NCBI RefSeq assembly: GCF_002157355.1
Contig: NZ_LYMK01000013.1
Span: forward strand, 62,001-126,000
Origin: Variovorax sp. JS1663
GTDB taxonomy: Bacteria > Pseudomonadota > Gammaproteobacteria > Burkholderiales > Burkholderiaceae_C
DNA length: 64,000 nt
Direction: 5' to 3'
In this document: piece by piece, positions 37,727-48,517 of the stretch
How the letters are laid out: each line of letters opens with the position of its first letter
How positions within the stretch are numbered: the stretch's first letter is position 1
The notes under the pieces: generated by a model
Told to the model about the DNA's origin: nothing
The model's database searches: none
What the model saw: only the letters and a program-made list of their open reading frames with translations
Program-made: the position numbers and the translations under genes

Positions 37727-39685
37727 ATGGTGCCCCTGGTTTTGAAAAGTGCGATCTTTCCTCCCCTTCTGGCCGCAGTCCGCCGCTTGCTGCCGCCCCA
37801 AAGCCCGGTCCGGCAGAAGCTCAATGCGCTGCTGATCGAGCGCTTCCCGCAGTTGCACAGCCGGCTGAAGCGCAAGCTGCGCGGCCGCGATACCGTGTCG
37901 ACGCTGGATTCGACCCGCACGACGTGGGCCGGCCGCATGCATGCACCCTCGGCACTGCACCCCGTGCTTTCCGACCCGGACCTGCTGCCGCTCGCACGCC
38001 CCAAGGCAGAGTACCTCGATCCGGAAAGTTTTCATTGGGCGCCCACGGGGGAGATCCTGGAGCCGGTCGTCGAGATGAGCCAGATGCGCCAGAGCCCGGC
38101 GTCGGTCTGCTTCGTGGTGCCAGTGCGTAGCAAGGACATGGCGGCGCTGGAGCGCACGCTGCAGTCCGCCCTTCGGCAGACGGACCCGTGCTGGGAGTTG
38201 CTCTTCGGATGCGACGAAGAGCACGCCTCGCTGGTGTCGGGCTGGCTGGAGACCGATTGGCGCGTGCGCCGCGTCGAGTTGGAAGGCATGCCAACGGAGA
38301 GCCACTGGCTTAAGGCCGCTGCGAAGGAGGCCACCACCGTCTTCGTGGGCCTGCTCTCGCAGGGGGACATGGTGGACGACGACCTGGTCAAGATGCTCGG
38401 CGACAAGCTGCGCAATGCGCCGGACCTCGACCTCGTCTACACCGACGAGGCAAGCCGGCTCCAGAACGACAAGGTCGGCCGGCAGTTCTACAAGCCGGAC
38501 TGGTCGCCTGAGCACCAGCAGTCCGTGAACATGCTGGGACGATTCACTGCGATCCGCAAGAAGCTGCTGCTCTCGCTCTCCGAACCCCGAGGGCGCGAAG
38601 ACGCGGCCGCCGAGTACGAACTGGCACTTGCCGCTGCCGCGAATGCGACCTCGATCGCGCACATCGACGACCTGCTCTATTTCAGGAGTGCGTCCGGGGC
38701 CGAGCCGGCGCTCGGCGGCTTCTTTCCGCCCGCAGCGCTCGAGGAGGCCCGCATGGCTCTCGAGCGGCAGGTCCACAGGGATTGTCCGGCCGCAAAAATC
38801 GAAGCGGTGGCGGACAAGGGAAGCCTCCGTGTCGTCTGGCCCGAGCCCACCACGCCCGTCACCCTGGTCATCCTGACCGGCATGTACGAGAGGGAGGTAC
38901 CGGAACACGGAAAGATCGTTCTGGCCACGCACTTCGTCCAATCGATCATTTCGAAGTCGACCTGCGCCAACTACAAGATCCTGGTGGTCGACGACGGCTT
39001 CGTGCCCGAGGAGATGAAGGCGCTGCTGGCGGCGCACGGCCATTCCTCGGTGTCGTACCCGAAGCAGAAGACCTTCTCCTTTGCCGACAAGGCGAACTTC
39101 GCCACGGCGCAGGTGCATGAGGGCATCGTGATCCTCCTCAACGACGACCTGGAGGTCATCGCCCCCGATTGGATCCAGGCGCTGGCGTCCCAGGCGGCAC
39201 GGCCCGCGGTCGGCGCGGTCGGCGGCAAGCTGCTGTTCCCCGACGGCAGCCTGCAGCATGCCGGCATCGCGCTGGGCTTCCACGGATCCGCCGGGCACGT
39301 ATTCCATCGCGCCCCCGACGACGGAAGCGACTACGCAGGCTTTGCCGCCATCGACCGCAACTACAGCGCGGTGACGGGGGCGGTCATGGCCTACAGGAAG
39401 GAAGTGTTCGATGAAGTCGGCGGCTTCGACCTGCAGTTCTCCACTGACTACAACGACCTGGATTTCTGCCTCAAATGCATCGAGGCCGGCTATCGCGTGG
39501 TCTACACGCCGGCAGCAAAGCTCTATCACTTCCACAACTCGAGCCTGGAGCGGGCTCATGACAACCTCCAGGAGAAAAAGATCTTCCTGCAGAAGTGGAG
39601 CCACCTCGTCGCCAGGGATCCCTATTTCAGCAAGCACTTCCAAAAGGACTCTCACGACCGTCCTTTGCTGGAGCCCAGACCTTGA
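37727..39685 (+). CDS. Two-domain family 2 glycosyltransferase-like protein, 652 residues
   Basis: Large cytoplasmic protein. The C-terminal half (about 380-620) is a full GT2 domain with VTLVILTGMYEREVPEHGK, ILLNDDLEVIAPDWI (DD metal site), and STDYNDLDFCLKCIEAGYR. The N-terminal half (about 125-330) looks like a second, degenerate GT2 domain: VCFVVPVRSKDMAALERTL, LLSQGDMVDDDLVKML and LVYTDEAS keep the shape but the first strand lacks the usual motif. An N-terminal basic stretch of about 60 residues may sit on the membrane. It follows wzt by 16 bp and overlaps the next gene at TTGA. Acceptor and donor unknown. Confidence 0.85.
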   Translation: MVPLVLKSAIFPPLLAAVRRLLPPQSPVRQKLNALLIERFPQLHSRLKRKLRGRDTVSTLDSTRTTWAGRMHAPSALHPVLSDPDLLPLARPKAEYLDPESFHWAPTGEILEPVVEMSQMRQSPASVCFVVPVRSKDMAALERTLQSALRQTDPCWELLFGCDEEHASLVSGWLETDWRVRRVELEGMPTESHWLKAAAKEATTVFVGLLSQGDMVDDDLVKMLGDKLRNAPDLDLVYTDEASRLQNDKVGRQFYKPDWSPEHQQSVNMLGRFTAIRKKLLLSLSEPRGREDAAAEYELALAAAANATSIAHIDDLLYFRSASGAEPALGGFFPPAALEEARMALERQVHRDCPAAKIEAVADKGSLRVVWPEPTTPVTLVILTGMYEREVPEHGKIVLATHFVQSIISKSTCANYKILVVDDGFVPEEMKALLAAHGHSSVSYPKQKTFSFADKANFATAQVHEGIVILLNDDLEVIAPDWIQALASQAARPAVGAVGGKLLFPDGSLQHAGIALGFHGSAGHVFHRAPDDGSDYAGFAAIDRNYSAVTGAVMAYRKEVFDEVGGFDLQFSTDYNDLDFCLKCIEAGYRVVYTPAAKLYHFHNSSLERAHDNLQEKKIFLQKWSHLVARDPYFSKHFQKDSHDRPLLEPRP

Positions 39686-41403
39686 GCGCCAACGTCCGCA
39701 AACAAGTCCAGATCGGCGCCGATCCGCTGTCGGAATCGACCTACCGGCACCTGCGCCAGCAGCTCGCCGCCCGCGCAAGAGAAGTCGGCACCCGGCTGGA
39801 CCTCGACTGGGATGAGGTGATGCAGCCCGGCCCCGATCGCCACACCCCGGCCAAGCAGGCGCTGCTCCTGCTCGAACTCGGTCTCTTCGACCAGGAACAC
39901 TACGTCTCGGCCTACCCCGACATCGTGGCCGCGGGCTTTGAACCAATTGCGCACTACATCAATCTCGGCGACGCCGAAGGCAGGAAGCCCAATCCGGTCT
40001 TCGACCCGGATTTCTATCGCACCCAGTTCGAACGCGGCGAGCCGAGCAATGTCACGGCGCTCTATCACTATGCGTTGATCGGCGAAGCCCTGGGGCTGAG
40101 GGCGTCGAGCTCTTTCTCGCCGCGCCGATACCTGCAGTCCAACTCGGAATTGCAGCCCTGGCTCGACAGACCCCTCACGCACTACCTGCATGTGGGCAGC
40201 AAGGCCGGCCTCATGGTGAATCACCGGGTACGGCTGTCCGACGCGCAGAAGGTGCGCTTCGAGCGCGAAGATCTTCCACCGCCACAGAAGCACGTCGACC
40301 CGGCCAAGGGCGTGAACATCATCGGACCATTGGACAGGGTCTCCGGGCTTGGAGTCAGCGCGCGCGGTTACCTGGACGGCCTGCGCAAGGCCGGCCTTAC
40401 CCGCATCGGCTGCCGTGCACAGCAGCGCGAGTTCGCCATCCAGTCGAGCGTGGAGGGCACACCCCAGTTCCCTCCCTATCTGGCGGACGGCGACGTGAAC
40501 CTGGTGCACATGAACGGCGACACGCTGCCGGTCATGATGGCCCATGGCGGCAACGAACTGTTCCAAGACAAGTACAACATCGCGGTCTGGTACTGGGAAC
40601 TGCCGACGCTACGGCCGGAGTGGCAGGCGTCGATGCAGTATTTCCACGAATTCTGGGCGCCCACGCCCTTCATCTACCGCATGCTCCGGCAGTCGACCGC
40701 GAAGCCCGTCCACCTGCTGCCACCCTATCTGGCGTACTTGACGGGCCTGGAGCGGCATCACGCGTCCGAATCGGGCGAAACGACTTTCGTCTACTGCTTC
40801 GACGCCAATAGCATTCTCGAGCGGAAGAACCCAAGCACGCTGCTCGACGCCTTTCTGCGGGCCTTTCCGAAGGGGTCGTCGGCCAAGGTGCGGCTGACCT
40901 TCAAGATCACCTATCCCAACCGCAAAATCCCCGAGGTCGACTATCTCTACCGGACCGCCGCGCAAGACCGCCGGATCAAGATCATCGACCACCTCCTCAC
41001 GGATGCCAAACTGCATCACCTGATCAGTTCCGCCTCGGCCTATGTTTCGCCGCATCGCTCCGAGGGCCTGGGCCTCACGGTAATCGAGGCCATGGGTGCC
41101 GGCGTACCCGTGATTTCCACGGCCTTCGGCGGCGTCGATGCCTTCGTCGACCCGGCGTCCGCATACCCGGTGGACTACCGGCTGATCGAGTTGGAGGACG
41201 ACTACATTCCCTATCCGCGCGGATTCGTCTGGGCCGATCCCGATATGGATTCCATCGCGGCGCAACTGCTCGCGGTCTACCAGAATCCGGCCGAAGCGGA
41301 CCGCAGGGCAGCGGTCGCCCAGAAGGCGGTGCTCGACTACTTCTGCGCGCCAGGCCTGATCGAGCGCTACCGGGAGGCACTGCGGCGCATCACGGTCGCG
41401 TGA
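39682..41403 (+). CDS. Family 4 glycosyltransferase with N-terminal triple repeat
   Basis: A 573-residue protein. The C-terminal part (about 210-570) is GT-B type GT4 with GLGVSARGYLDGLRKAG at the front and the donor-site ESx7E-like pattern EGLGLTVIEAMGAGVPVIS near residue 475. Residues 69-180 hold three tandem copies of a 36-residue unit: F-D-x2-H/F-Y at the front and HY-x4-G near the end (FDQEHYVSAYPDI/ HYINLGDAEGRKP; FDPDFYRTQF/ YHYALIGEALGL; FSPRRYLQSN/ HYLHVGSKAGL). The start is probably TTG at 39682, which overlaps the previous stop as TTGA and has GGAG eight bases upstream; no ATG lies in the right place. Confidence 0.85.
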   Translation: MSANVRKQVQIGADPLSESTYRHLRQQLAARAREVGTRLDLDWDEVMQPGPDRHTPAKQALLLLELGLFDQEHYVSAYPDIVAAGFEPIAHYINLGDAEGRKPNPVFDPDFYRTQFERGEPSNVTALYHYALIGEALGLRASSSFSPRRYLQSNSELQPWLDRPLTHYLHVGSKAGLMVNHRVRLSDAQKVRFEREDLPPPQKHVDPAKGVNIIGPLDRVSGLGVSARGYLDGLRKAGLTRIGCRAQQREFAIQSSVEGTPQFPPYLADGDVNLVHMNGDTLPVMMAHGGNELFQDKYNIAVWYWELPTLRPEWQASMQYFHEFWAPTPFIYRMLRQSTAKPVHLLPPYLAYLTGLERHHASESGETTFVYCFDANSILERKNPSTLLDAFLRAFPKGSSAKVRLTFKITYPNRKIPEVDYLYRTAAQDRRIKIIDHLLTDAKLHHLISSASAYVSPHRSEGLGLTVIEAMGAGVPVISTAFGGVDAFVDPASAYPVDYRLIELEDDYIPYPRGFVWADPDMDSIAAQLLAVYQNPAEADRRAAVAQKAVLDYFCAPGLIERYREALRRITVA

Positions 41404-41427
41404 TGCGGCGGGCCGCGATGCGGCGCC

Positions 41428-42381
41428 TCAGGCGTGGTGGCGGAGGAAGTCCTCGTAGGCGTGCCGCAGGCCCTCGTCGAGCGCCGTCTTCGCCTTCCAG
41501 CCCAGGGCTGACAGCCGACCCACGTCGAGCAGCTTGCGCGGCGTTCCGTCGGGCTTGGTGGCATCGAGCTTGAGCTCACCTTCGTAGCCAACGGTCGCCT
41601 TCACGAGTTCCGCCACCTCGCGGATCGTCACGTCCTCGCCCACCCCGACGTTGATCAAGGGCGTGACCTCGGGCCGCGTCAGCGCCGCGAAGCGCTCGTC
41701 GGGAAGCTCCAGCAGGAAGCGGATCGCATCGCCCAGGTCTTCCGAATACATGAACTCACGCCGCGGCTTGCCCGAGCCCCAGACCACGACTTCGGGCGCG
41801 CCCTTGATCTTGGCCTCGTGGAAACGCCGGATCAGCGCGGGCAGTACGTGCGAGTGCTCGGGGTGATAGTTGTCGCCCGGACCGTACATGTTTGTCGGCA
41901 TCACGGCGAGATAACGCGTGCCGTACTGGCGATTGAACGACCAGCAGGATTCCACGCCGCTGATCTTCGCGAGCGCGTAGGGGCGGTTGGTGGCCTCCAG
42001 CGGCCCGGTCAACAGATAGTCCTCATTGATGGGCTGCGGGCAGTCGCGCGGATAGATGCACGATGAGCCCAGGAAGATCATGCGTTCGACGCCCGCCTCG
42101 TGTGCGGCATCGAACACGTTGAGCTGGATGCGCAGGTTGTTGTGGAGGAAGTCGACCGGCAGGGTCGAGTTGGCCAGGATGCCTCCGACCTTCGCGGCAC
42201 ACATGACGACATAGTCTGGGCGCTGCTCCATGAAAAAGGCACGCGTCGCCGCACGGTCTTCAAGGTCGAGTTCGGCGTGCGTGCGCACGATGGTTTCGAA
42301 GTTCGGACGATCCTTCAGTGCGCGCTGCGCTGCGGAGCCCACGAGACCACGGTGGCCCGCAATAAATGTTCTCTTCATCAT
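41428..42381 (-). CDS. fcl: GDP-L-fucose synthase-like epimerase/reductase
   Basis: A 317-residue extended SDR. NADP-binding GHRGLVGSA, FLGSSCIYPRDCPQPINEDY (with the catalytic Ser and the family Cys), YALAKISG (Tyr-x3-Lys), and PTNMYGPGDNYHPEHSHVLP with the family Cys/His region. Fcl turns GDP-4-keto-6-deoxymannose, made by Gmd, into GDP-L-fucose. It is divergent from gmd with 218 bp between, and convergent with the GT4 gene. Start given at the first of two adjacent ATGs, with AGAGAG seven bases upstream. A C4-reductase giving GDP-D-rhamnose is less likely on motif grounds. Confidence 0.9.
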   Translation of the reverse strand: MMKRTFIAGHRGLVGSAAQRALKDRPNFETIVRTHAELDLEDRAATRAFFMEQRPDYVVMCAAKVGGILANSTLPVDFLHNNLRIQLNVFDAAHEAGVERMIFLGSSCIYPRDCPQPINEDYLLTGPLEATNRPYALAKISGVESCWSFNRQYGTRYLAVMPTNMYGPGDNYHPEHSHVLPALIRRFHEAKIKGAPEVVVWGSGKPRREFMYSEDLGDAIRFLLELPDERFAALTRPEVTPLINVGVGEDVTIREVAELVKATVGYEGELKLDATKPDGTPRKLLDVGRLSALGWKAKTALDEGLRHAYEDFLRHHA

Positions 42382-42461
42382 TCCAATTCTCTCTGGTCTG
42401 AGACAGTTTAGAGGGTCGTGGGTTGCATTTCGTGACGATCGGGACCCGACCCCGCGCCTGA

Positions 42462-43637
<1,176 letters not shown>

Positions 43638-43662
43638 GCCAGGGAACGTCTCGCTCGCCAGA

Positions 43663-43691
43663 CAGCGGCCCGCCTATCCGGCGGGCCGCTG
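43663..43691. terminator. Perfect 12-bp hairpin between convergent genes (bidirectional terminator)
   Basis: CAGCGGCCCGCC (43663-43674) pairs base for base with GGCGGGCCGCTG (43680-43691) around the loop TATCC. It lies 26 bp after the gmd stop and covers the last codons and stop of the convergent GT4 gene. There is no long T run on either side, so it may work with Rho or as a 3' stabiliser. Confidence 0.6.
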
Positions 43692-44816
43692 CACATGGCG
43701 GGTATGGGCGGCAACCAAAGTCTCCGTCACGATGTCCGCGCAGCGTTCCCAGTTGAAGAGTCCAGCCCGATCCAGCCCTGTGTCAGCCAGTTCCTGACGC
43801 AACGCGGGAGAGGCCGCGAGCTGTTGCATGGCATGGGCAACGCCCTGCACGTCGTTGGCATCGAACAACAGCCCCGCCTGCCCCACGACCTCGGGCAGCG
43901 AAGAGTTGTCGGCGCAAATCACGGGGGTACCGCAAGCCATCGCTTCCAAAGGCGGGAGGCCGAATCCCTCGTAACGTGACAGATACACGAAGCACAGCGC
44001 GTCGCTGTAGAGCGCGGAGAGATCGGCATCCTCGACAAAGCCGGTCAGCACGATGCGGTGGCGCCAGCGCTTGGCAACTGCAAATGCACTGTGCAACTGT
44101 TCGAGCTTCCAGCCGGACATGCCCGACAGCACGAGGTGCAGGTCGCTTTCCGGGTTTTGCTCCAGATGCGATACCAGGGCATGGACGACCTTGTCCAGGT
44201 TCTTGCGGATCTCCAGTGTGGCCAAACTCAGTACGTAGGGCACGCCCTGGGGTATGCCGTACTTGGCGCGCACGCCCGCGCGCGCCGCAGGATCCTCGCA
44301 GGGCCGGAAGCGCGGGCCGGCAGCAAGCGGGATCACCGTCACCTGCCGCGGATTGAGATCCGGCCGGTAGGCCAGCAGATCCTTCTTGGTGAACTCCGAG
44401 ATCGCGAACACCACCGTGTGTTCGTTCAGGCTATCCATGATGCGCCGCACCTCGGCTGCCCCCTCTTTCGAGAAATACTCGGGGTGCTTGATGGCGATCA
44501 GGTCGTAGACGATATGAGCGTGAAGCACATGATCGTCCAGCAACCACTCGGAGGGCGCCACGCCGAAGGGTGACAGCAGGATATCGGCGTCGGCCGATGG
44601 GTGCTGCACGGGCGCCGAATGCGCGGGGGCATTCAGACGCTTTCTCAAGCGGGGAGCCTTCGCCGAGTCGTGCGCGCGAAAGTACAGGCGGCTGTCGAAG
44701 CGATCGCTGCGCACCAGCAATGGAAACAGCTCGTCGCAGACCCGGTACACGCCGGTCTTGATGCCTTGCGCCAGAACGTAGGTGTCCAGGGCGAGGCGAG
44801 GACGTGGATCAAGCAC
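43674..44816 (-). CDS. Family 4 glycosyltransferase
   Basis: A 380-residue GT-B enzyme. N-terminal [20 protein letters not shown], then [20 protein letters not shown] and [14 protein letters not shown], then [16 protein letters not shown]; the donor-site pattern is [20 protein letters not shown]. The start is GTG, supported by AAGGAG about ten bases upstream; it overlaps the end of the FkbM gene by eight bases. Second gene of the minus-strand pair FkbM, GT4. The C-terminus is encoded inside the 12-bp hairpin. Confidence 0.85.
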   Translation of the reverse strand: MLDPRPRLALDTYVLAQGIKTGVYRVCDELFPLLVRSDRFDSRLYFRAHDSAKAPRLRKRLNAPAHSAPVQHPSADADILLSPFGVAPSEWLLDDHVLHAHIVYDLIAIKHPEYFSKEGAAEVRRIMDSLNEHTVVFAISEFTKKDLLAYRPDLNPRQVTVIPLAAGPRFRPCEDPAARAGVRAKYGIPQGVPYVLSLATLEIRKNLDKVVHALVSHLEQNPESDLHLVLSGMSGWKLEQLHSAFAVAKRWRHRIVLTGFVEDADLSALYSDALCFVYLSRYEGFGLPPLEAMACGTPVICADNSSLPEVVGQAGLLFDANDVQGVAHAMQQLAASPALRQELADTGLDRAGLFNWERCADIVTETLVAAHTRHVQRPAG

Positions 44817-46494
44817 CGACCGTCTCTCCTTGATCCGATGCCTCCGACAACTCAACAAAAAGCCAGAGTACCTCTTCCGGCGACAGCTGGCCTTCAGCGC
44901 GGCCGTACATCGCGAACCAGCGGTAGAGCGCACCTTGCCCTTCCGGCCCGAGCCCCTGCGGATGAAGCGCACGCACGTCCGGTCGACCGAGGTAGTACTG
45001 GCGCGCGCGACCACCGAAGTCTTCTTGCAGCACATCCACCACCAGCGAACGCGCAGCTTGCGAAAGGCCGAAGCGTTCGCCGCCTTCTTTCCGCACCCAA
45101 GCGATAAAGCCGCTCGCTTGCGGCTGCGACAACGCGTGCGGAAAATGCGCGCGGACCTCCGGTTGCGAACGCAACAGGCCGATGCACCAGCGCGCGGCAA
45201 CGGCTCCGTCAGTGAGGTCGAGCGGCAGCGCCTCGATCGGCGGCTCCGGCGGCCGACCTGGCGTTCGATCCGGGTACAGATTCAGTTCCGGGGGCTCGGC
45301 CACCACCGCCCCCGCCTGCGCCTGCGCCGCCGCCTCGTGGCGCGCACGGATGAAGCGCAGCCGCGCCGGAATGCGCCAAGGCGTCGCGGCCCACAAGGCC
45401 GCCTTCGCCAATCGGCGAACCTGACGGCGCAGAGGCCTCGGGGTCGCGTCCACCAACGCCCTGGCCGGCCCCGTGATGCGCCACCACGTCGATTGCGCGA
45501 TGGCGTCGCGCTGCTGCTCGGCGGCATCGGCACGCAGATGGGTTTGCGCCAGCAACTGATCGCGCTGGTCGATCTCGTGCCGCAGCGCGCTCACCTCGGC
45601 GTCCAAGCGGTCCTGGAGCGCCATTTCCCTTTCGTGCGCCAGAACCAGGCTCGCTTCGGTGCATTCGATTCGCCGATGAGACTCTTGCAAGCCCTTGTCG
45701 AGAGCGCCGACCTGCTGCACCAGGTTGGACGCGCGCTCTTGGGCACTGCGCAACTCGATCGCCAGTCCCGAGTACCCCGCCGTGACGAAGCCATCGAACA
45801 CATTGGGTGGGTATTTGAAGGCAGCGGCGAGTTCGAAGCACTCTTCGGAGACGTAGAAGCGATTGAGGCCGTCGGCATAGACATACTTGTAGCCGGCGTT
45901 CGCCAGGACCGGTTCCCATGCTTCGTGGTTCTCGACCTGGGAGTTCGGGAGCGTGGCCTCCACCAAGACGATCCAGGGACGATGGCGCTGCCAATCGTTG
46001 CCCACCAGAACAGAACGCTCGAAGCCCTCGACGTCGACCTTGAGGAAGTGCACCGGCTGCCCCTCCGGCACATGCCTCTGCCACACCTCTGTCAACGTCA
46101 GCATGTCCACTTCATGCTTTCGGAGGGCCAGGCCGGCGGCGGCGTGCTGGCCGGCGATCTCTTCGTCCGCCGTCGACAAGCCGGAGTTCTCGATGAGGTT
46201 CATCGTCAGAGAGCCTGACCGCTCCCCCAGCGCGACACCCAGGTTGACGTCGTTCGGCCGCAGCCTGACGAGTTGCTCTAAGTACACCGGATGGGGTTCG
46301 ACGTTGATCCCGCGCCAACCCAGCAGGCTAAAGGCCTTGGTCACCGAATCCGACTCGGGCGACTGCGCGCCGACGTCGATGTAGAAGCCCCGTTCGACCT
46401 GTCGCAGGGCACGCCGCAGCATGACGTCCTCGTAGTTCTGGGCGTAGGAGACGAATGGCTGGCCGAAAAGTGAAGACGGTGCTGTGGGTGGCAT
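44809..46494 (-). CDS. FkbM methyltransferase fused to coiled coil and C-terminal helical repeats
   Basis: A 561-residue protein from ATG 46494 (a TTG at 46566 in frame would add 24 residues; neither has a good ribosome site). Residues about 15-225: FkbM SAM-dependent methyltransferase with FYIDVGAQSPESDSVTKAF and FLKVDVEGFERSVLVG. Residues about 250-325: coiled coil (RASNLVQQVGALDKGLQES and on). Residues about 325-385: basic linker with STWWRITGPARALVD, a motif common in glycan enzymes. C-terminus (about 430-555): two similar helical units, one around VRAHFPHALSQ/FIAWVRKEGG and one around VRALHPQGLGP/YRWFAMYGR. Likely methylates a sugar, perhaps as part of a larger assembly. Confidence 0.82.
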   Translation of the reverse strand: MPPTAPSSLFGQPFVSYAQNYEDVMLRRALRQVERGFYIDVGAQSPESDSVTKAFSLLGWRGINVEPHPVYLEQLVRLRPNDVNLGVALGERSGSLTMNLIENSGLSTADEEIAGQHAAAGLALRKHEVDMLTLTEVWQRHVPEGQPVHFLKVDVEGFERSVLVGNDWQRHRPWIVLVEATLPNSQVENHEAWEPVLANAGYKYVYADGLNRFYVSEECFELAAAFKYPPNVFDGFVTAGYSGLAIELRSAQERASNLVQQVGALDKGLQESHRRIECTEASLVLAHEREMALQDRLDAEVSALRHEIDQRDQLLAQTHLRADAAEQQRDAIAQSTWWRITGPARALVDATPRPLRRQVRRLAKAALWAATPWRIPARLRFIRARHEAAAQAQAGAVVAEPPELNLYPDRTPGRPPEPPIEALPLDLTDGAVAARWCIGLLRSQPEVRAHFPHALSQPQASGFIAWVRKEGGERFGLSQAARSLVVDVLQEDFGGRARQYYLGRPDVRALHPQGLGPEGQGALYRWFAMYGRAEGQLSPEEVLWLFVELSEASDQGETVGA

Positions 46495-46933
46495 AGAGGT
46501 TTGCAGCGAATGTCGGGCCTCGATACCGGCAAGATTGCCGGGCCCGACAAGGGACCCTTGCGCCAAGGGCAGGGTACCTCACGATGATTGCGGGAATTCT
46601 AGGCGCCAGTTGCACCCTGGGGACGGATGCTCGGGGGTTCCCGCCGGCGAATCGCCCGGCGATCGCGTGCCGATATATCGAATGCTGCGGCCGGACGCGC
46701 CCTGCGCTCTGTTAAGCTTTCCGGACATTCCATCGCGGTGGCGCGGAGTTGGGCAGCAGCAATATGACTGAGGCCGAAAGTACCACACCGCGGCTGTCAG
46801 GGAGCAGCAAAACGCGCCGAGGATGACGAAGAGTAACTGTCTACGCCATCTGCGACATTGCGCACACGCCGCGAGCCTCCCGCTCCGTGTAACTCGCCGC
46901 AACATGCTTCCTCAAGTTTAGACAAGGTGCTAC
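46495..46933. other. Divergent intergenic region between FkbM and DUF4214-GT2 genes
   Basis: This 439-bp gap should hold two promoters. It is mixed in composition with no open frame of merit. Seen: a perfect palindrome CGATATATCG at 46671-46680, GGCGA-A-TCGCC at 46646-46656 nested in CGCCGG-N8-CCGGCG at 46642-46661. No convincing -35/-10 pair, no JUMPstart element, no terminator with a T run. Confidence 0.5.
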
Positions 46934-48505
46934 GTGATAGAACAGATACGCAGGTCGGCGTTGGTCCGGCAAATGCCCGAATGGCTGCGCAGGCTGCTGG
47001 GCCGCTCATACCACGCGGTCTTCCAGCCAGCCAATGGGTCCGCGCCAGCACCCCACTCGGCCGCGGCCCCGGCCACGCATGCGAACGTGAATGTGAGCGA
47101 GGTAGAGGCCGCCGTGACGCGCATCTACCACCTGGCCCTTGAACGCACGCCCAACGCTCAGGAACGGCAGCTGTGGATCAACGAGATCCTCGGCAACAGG
47201 ATGAGCGTTGCCGGCGTGGTCGAGGCCATCGCGGGCTCACCAGAGGCTGACCTCGTCCGCCAGCGTGCGAATGTCGTGCCCGAGGTGGCCAATGGCCGGT
47301 TCATCCAGTTTGCTTACGAGTACCTCCTGGAGCGCAGCCCTATGCTGTCCGAGCTCGTCCAATGGGACCACCTGCTCGGTCGACAGAACTTCAGGCGCAG
47401 TCAATTGGTGCTGCAGCTCTTTGCCCAACATGCGACGGAGGTGCTGACAGACGAAGGCAAGGGCCCCGTGCACGATCCCAACCTTGCTCCCTGGCTGGGC
47501 ACCGACCGGTTCATCAGCATCAAGGAGTGGCAAGAGAAGGCCGACGAGATCGGAAACAACTACCCGCCCGTGGAGCCTAAGCGCTACCCGAGCCTGAGCA
47601 TCCCCCGCCAGCCGGAAATTCTCGTCTCCGCCATCGCGAGCCTGTACCGTGGGGGCGACTACATCGAGCAGTTTCTCGAGAACATCACCTCGCAGACGAT
47701 CTTCGCGACCCACTGCGAACTCATCATCATCGATGCGGACTCGCCGGAAAACGAAGGAGCCGTGATCTCCCGCTACATGGAGCGATTCCCGAATATCGTC
47801 TACCACCGGGCCCCCACGCGAATCGGGATTTACGAAGCCTGGAACCTGGGCGTGCAGATGTCCAACGGCCGATACCTCACGAATACCAACCTGGACGACC
47901 TGAGAAGGTCGGATTCGTTCGAACGGCAGGTGGAGATCCTCGAGAAGTTTCCTTTCGTGGATGTCGTGTACCAGGACTTCTACTACTCGTTTGAGGGAAA
48001 GGCACCGTTCGCGAAGAGCGCGGCCGTCGGGTTCAAGAGTCAGTTGCCGGTCGTCACGCCCTACAACCTCATGCAGTCGAACTCCCCGCACAACGCGCCG
48101 ATGTGGCGGCGCACCTTGCATGACGAAGTCGGCATGTTCGATGCCAGCTTCCGCTCCGCCGGCGACTACGACTTCTGGCTGCGCTGCGTGCAGGTCGGAA
48201 AGACTTTCTTCAAGGTGAACGACCCTCACGTCATCTATTTCGTTAACCCCGAGGGCCTGTCGACGCAGCCCAACACGCGCGGGATCGACGAGGCGAATCG
48301 CAGCACCAAGCGCCATGGTCGCAAGCTGCTCTCACCCTGGCTGCTGTCATCGGACGAAGAGTTCATGCACGAGTTGTCGCGCCTGGCTGGCGGACCCGTG
48401 ACCCTCGGCAAGACCGAGCAGGCCGCGCCGGACTGGCGCTACACCGCGGCGCAGCGGGCGCTGCGACTCCATTCAGCCGCTTCGCGCGGCCGCCCGGCTG
48501 CTTAA
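46934..48505 (+). CDS. DUF4214-like domain fused to family 2 glycosyltransferase
   Basis: A 523-residue protein starting GTG (AAGG six bases before). Residues about 55-165 resemble DUF4214, a helical domain with ALERTPNAQERQLWINEIL and a second unit YLLERSPMLSELVQWDHLL. Residues about 225-470 are a GT2 domain: EILVSAIASLYRGGDYIEQF, ELIIIDADSPENEGAVI, NTNLDDLRRSDSFER (NLDD as metal site) and RSAGDYDFWLRCVQVG. Such a fusion is unusual; DUF4214 is otherwise found in secreted and S-layer-associated proteins and glycosyltransferases. First gene of a four-gene plus-strand unit. Confidence 0.82.
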   Translation: MIEQIRRSALVRQMPEWLRRLLGRSYHAVFQPANGSAPAPHSAAAPATHANVNVSEVEAAVTRIYHLALERTPNAQERQLWINEILGNRMSVAGVVEAIAGSPEADLVRQRANVVPEVANGRFIQFAYEYLLERSPMLSELVQWDHLLGRQNFRRSQLVLQLFAQHATEVLTDEGKGPVHDPNLAPWLGTDRFISIKEWQEKADEIGNNYPPVEPKRYPSLSIPRQPEILVSAIASLYRGGDYIEQFLENITSQTIFATHCELIIIDADSPENEGAVISRYMERFPNIVYHRAPTRIGIYEAWNLGVQMSNGRYLTNTNLDDLRRSDSFERQVEILEKFPFVDVVYQDFYYSFEGKAPFAKSAAVGFKSQLPVVTPYNLMQSNSPHNAPMWRRTLHDEVGMFDASFRSAGDYDFWLRCVQVGKTFFKVNDPHVIYFVNPEGLSTQPNTRGIDEANRSTKRHGRKLLSPWLLSSDEEFMHELSRLAGGPVTLGKTEQAAPDWRYTAAQRALRLHSAASRGRPAA

Positions 48506-48517
48506 GGAAAGTTCTCG

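Noticed and set aside
46690..46720. Possible JUMPstart/ops element (GCTCTGTTAAGC) before the DUF4214-GT2 unit
   Set aside because: Only a few bases agree and the GGCGGTAG ops core is missing.
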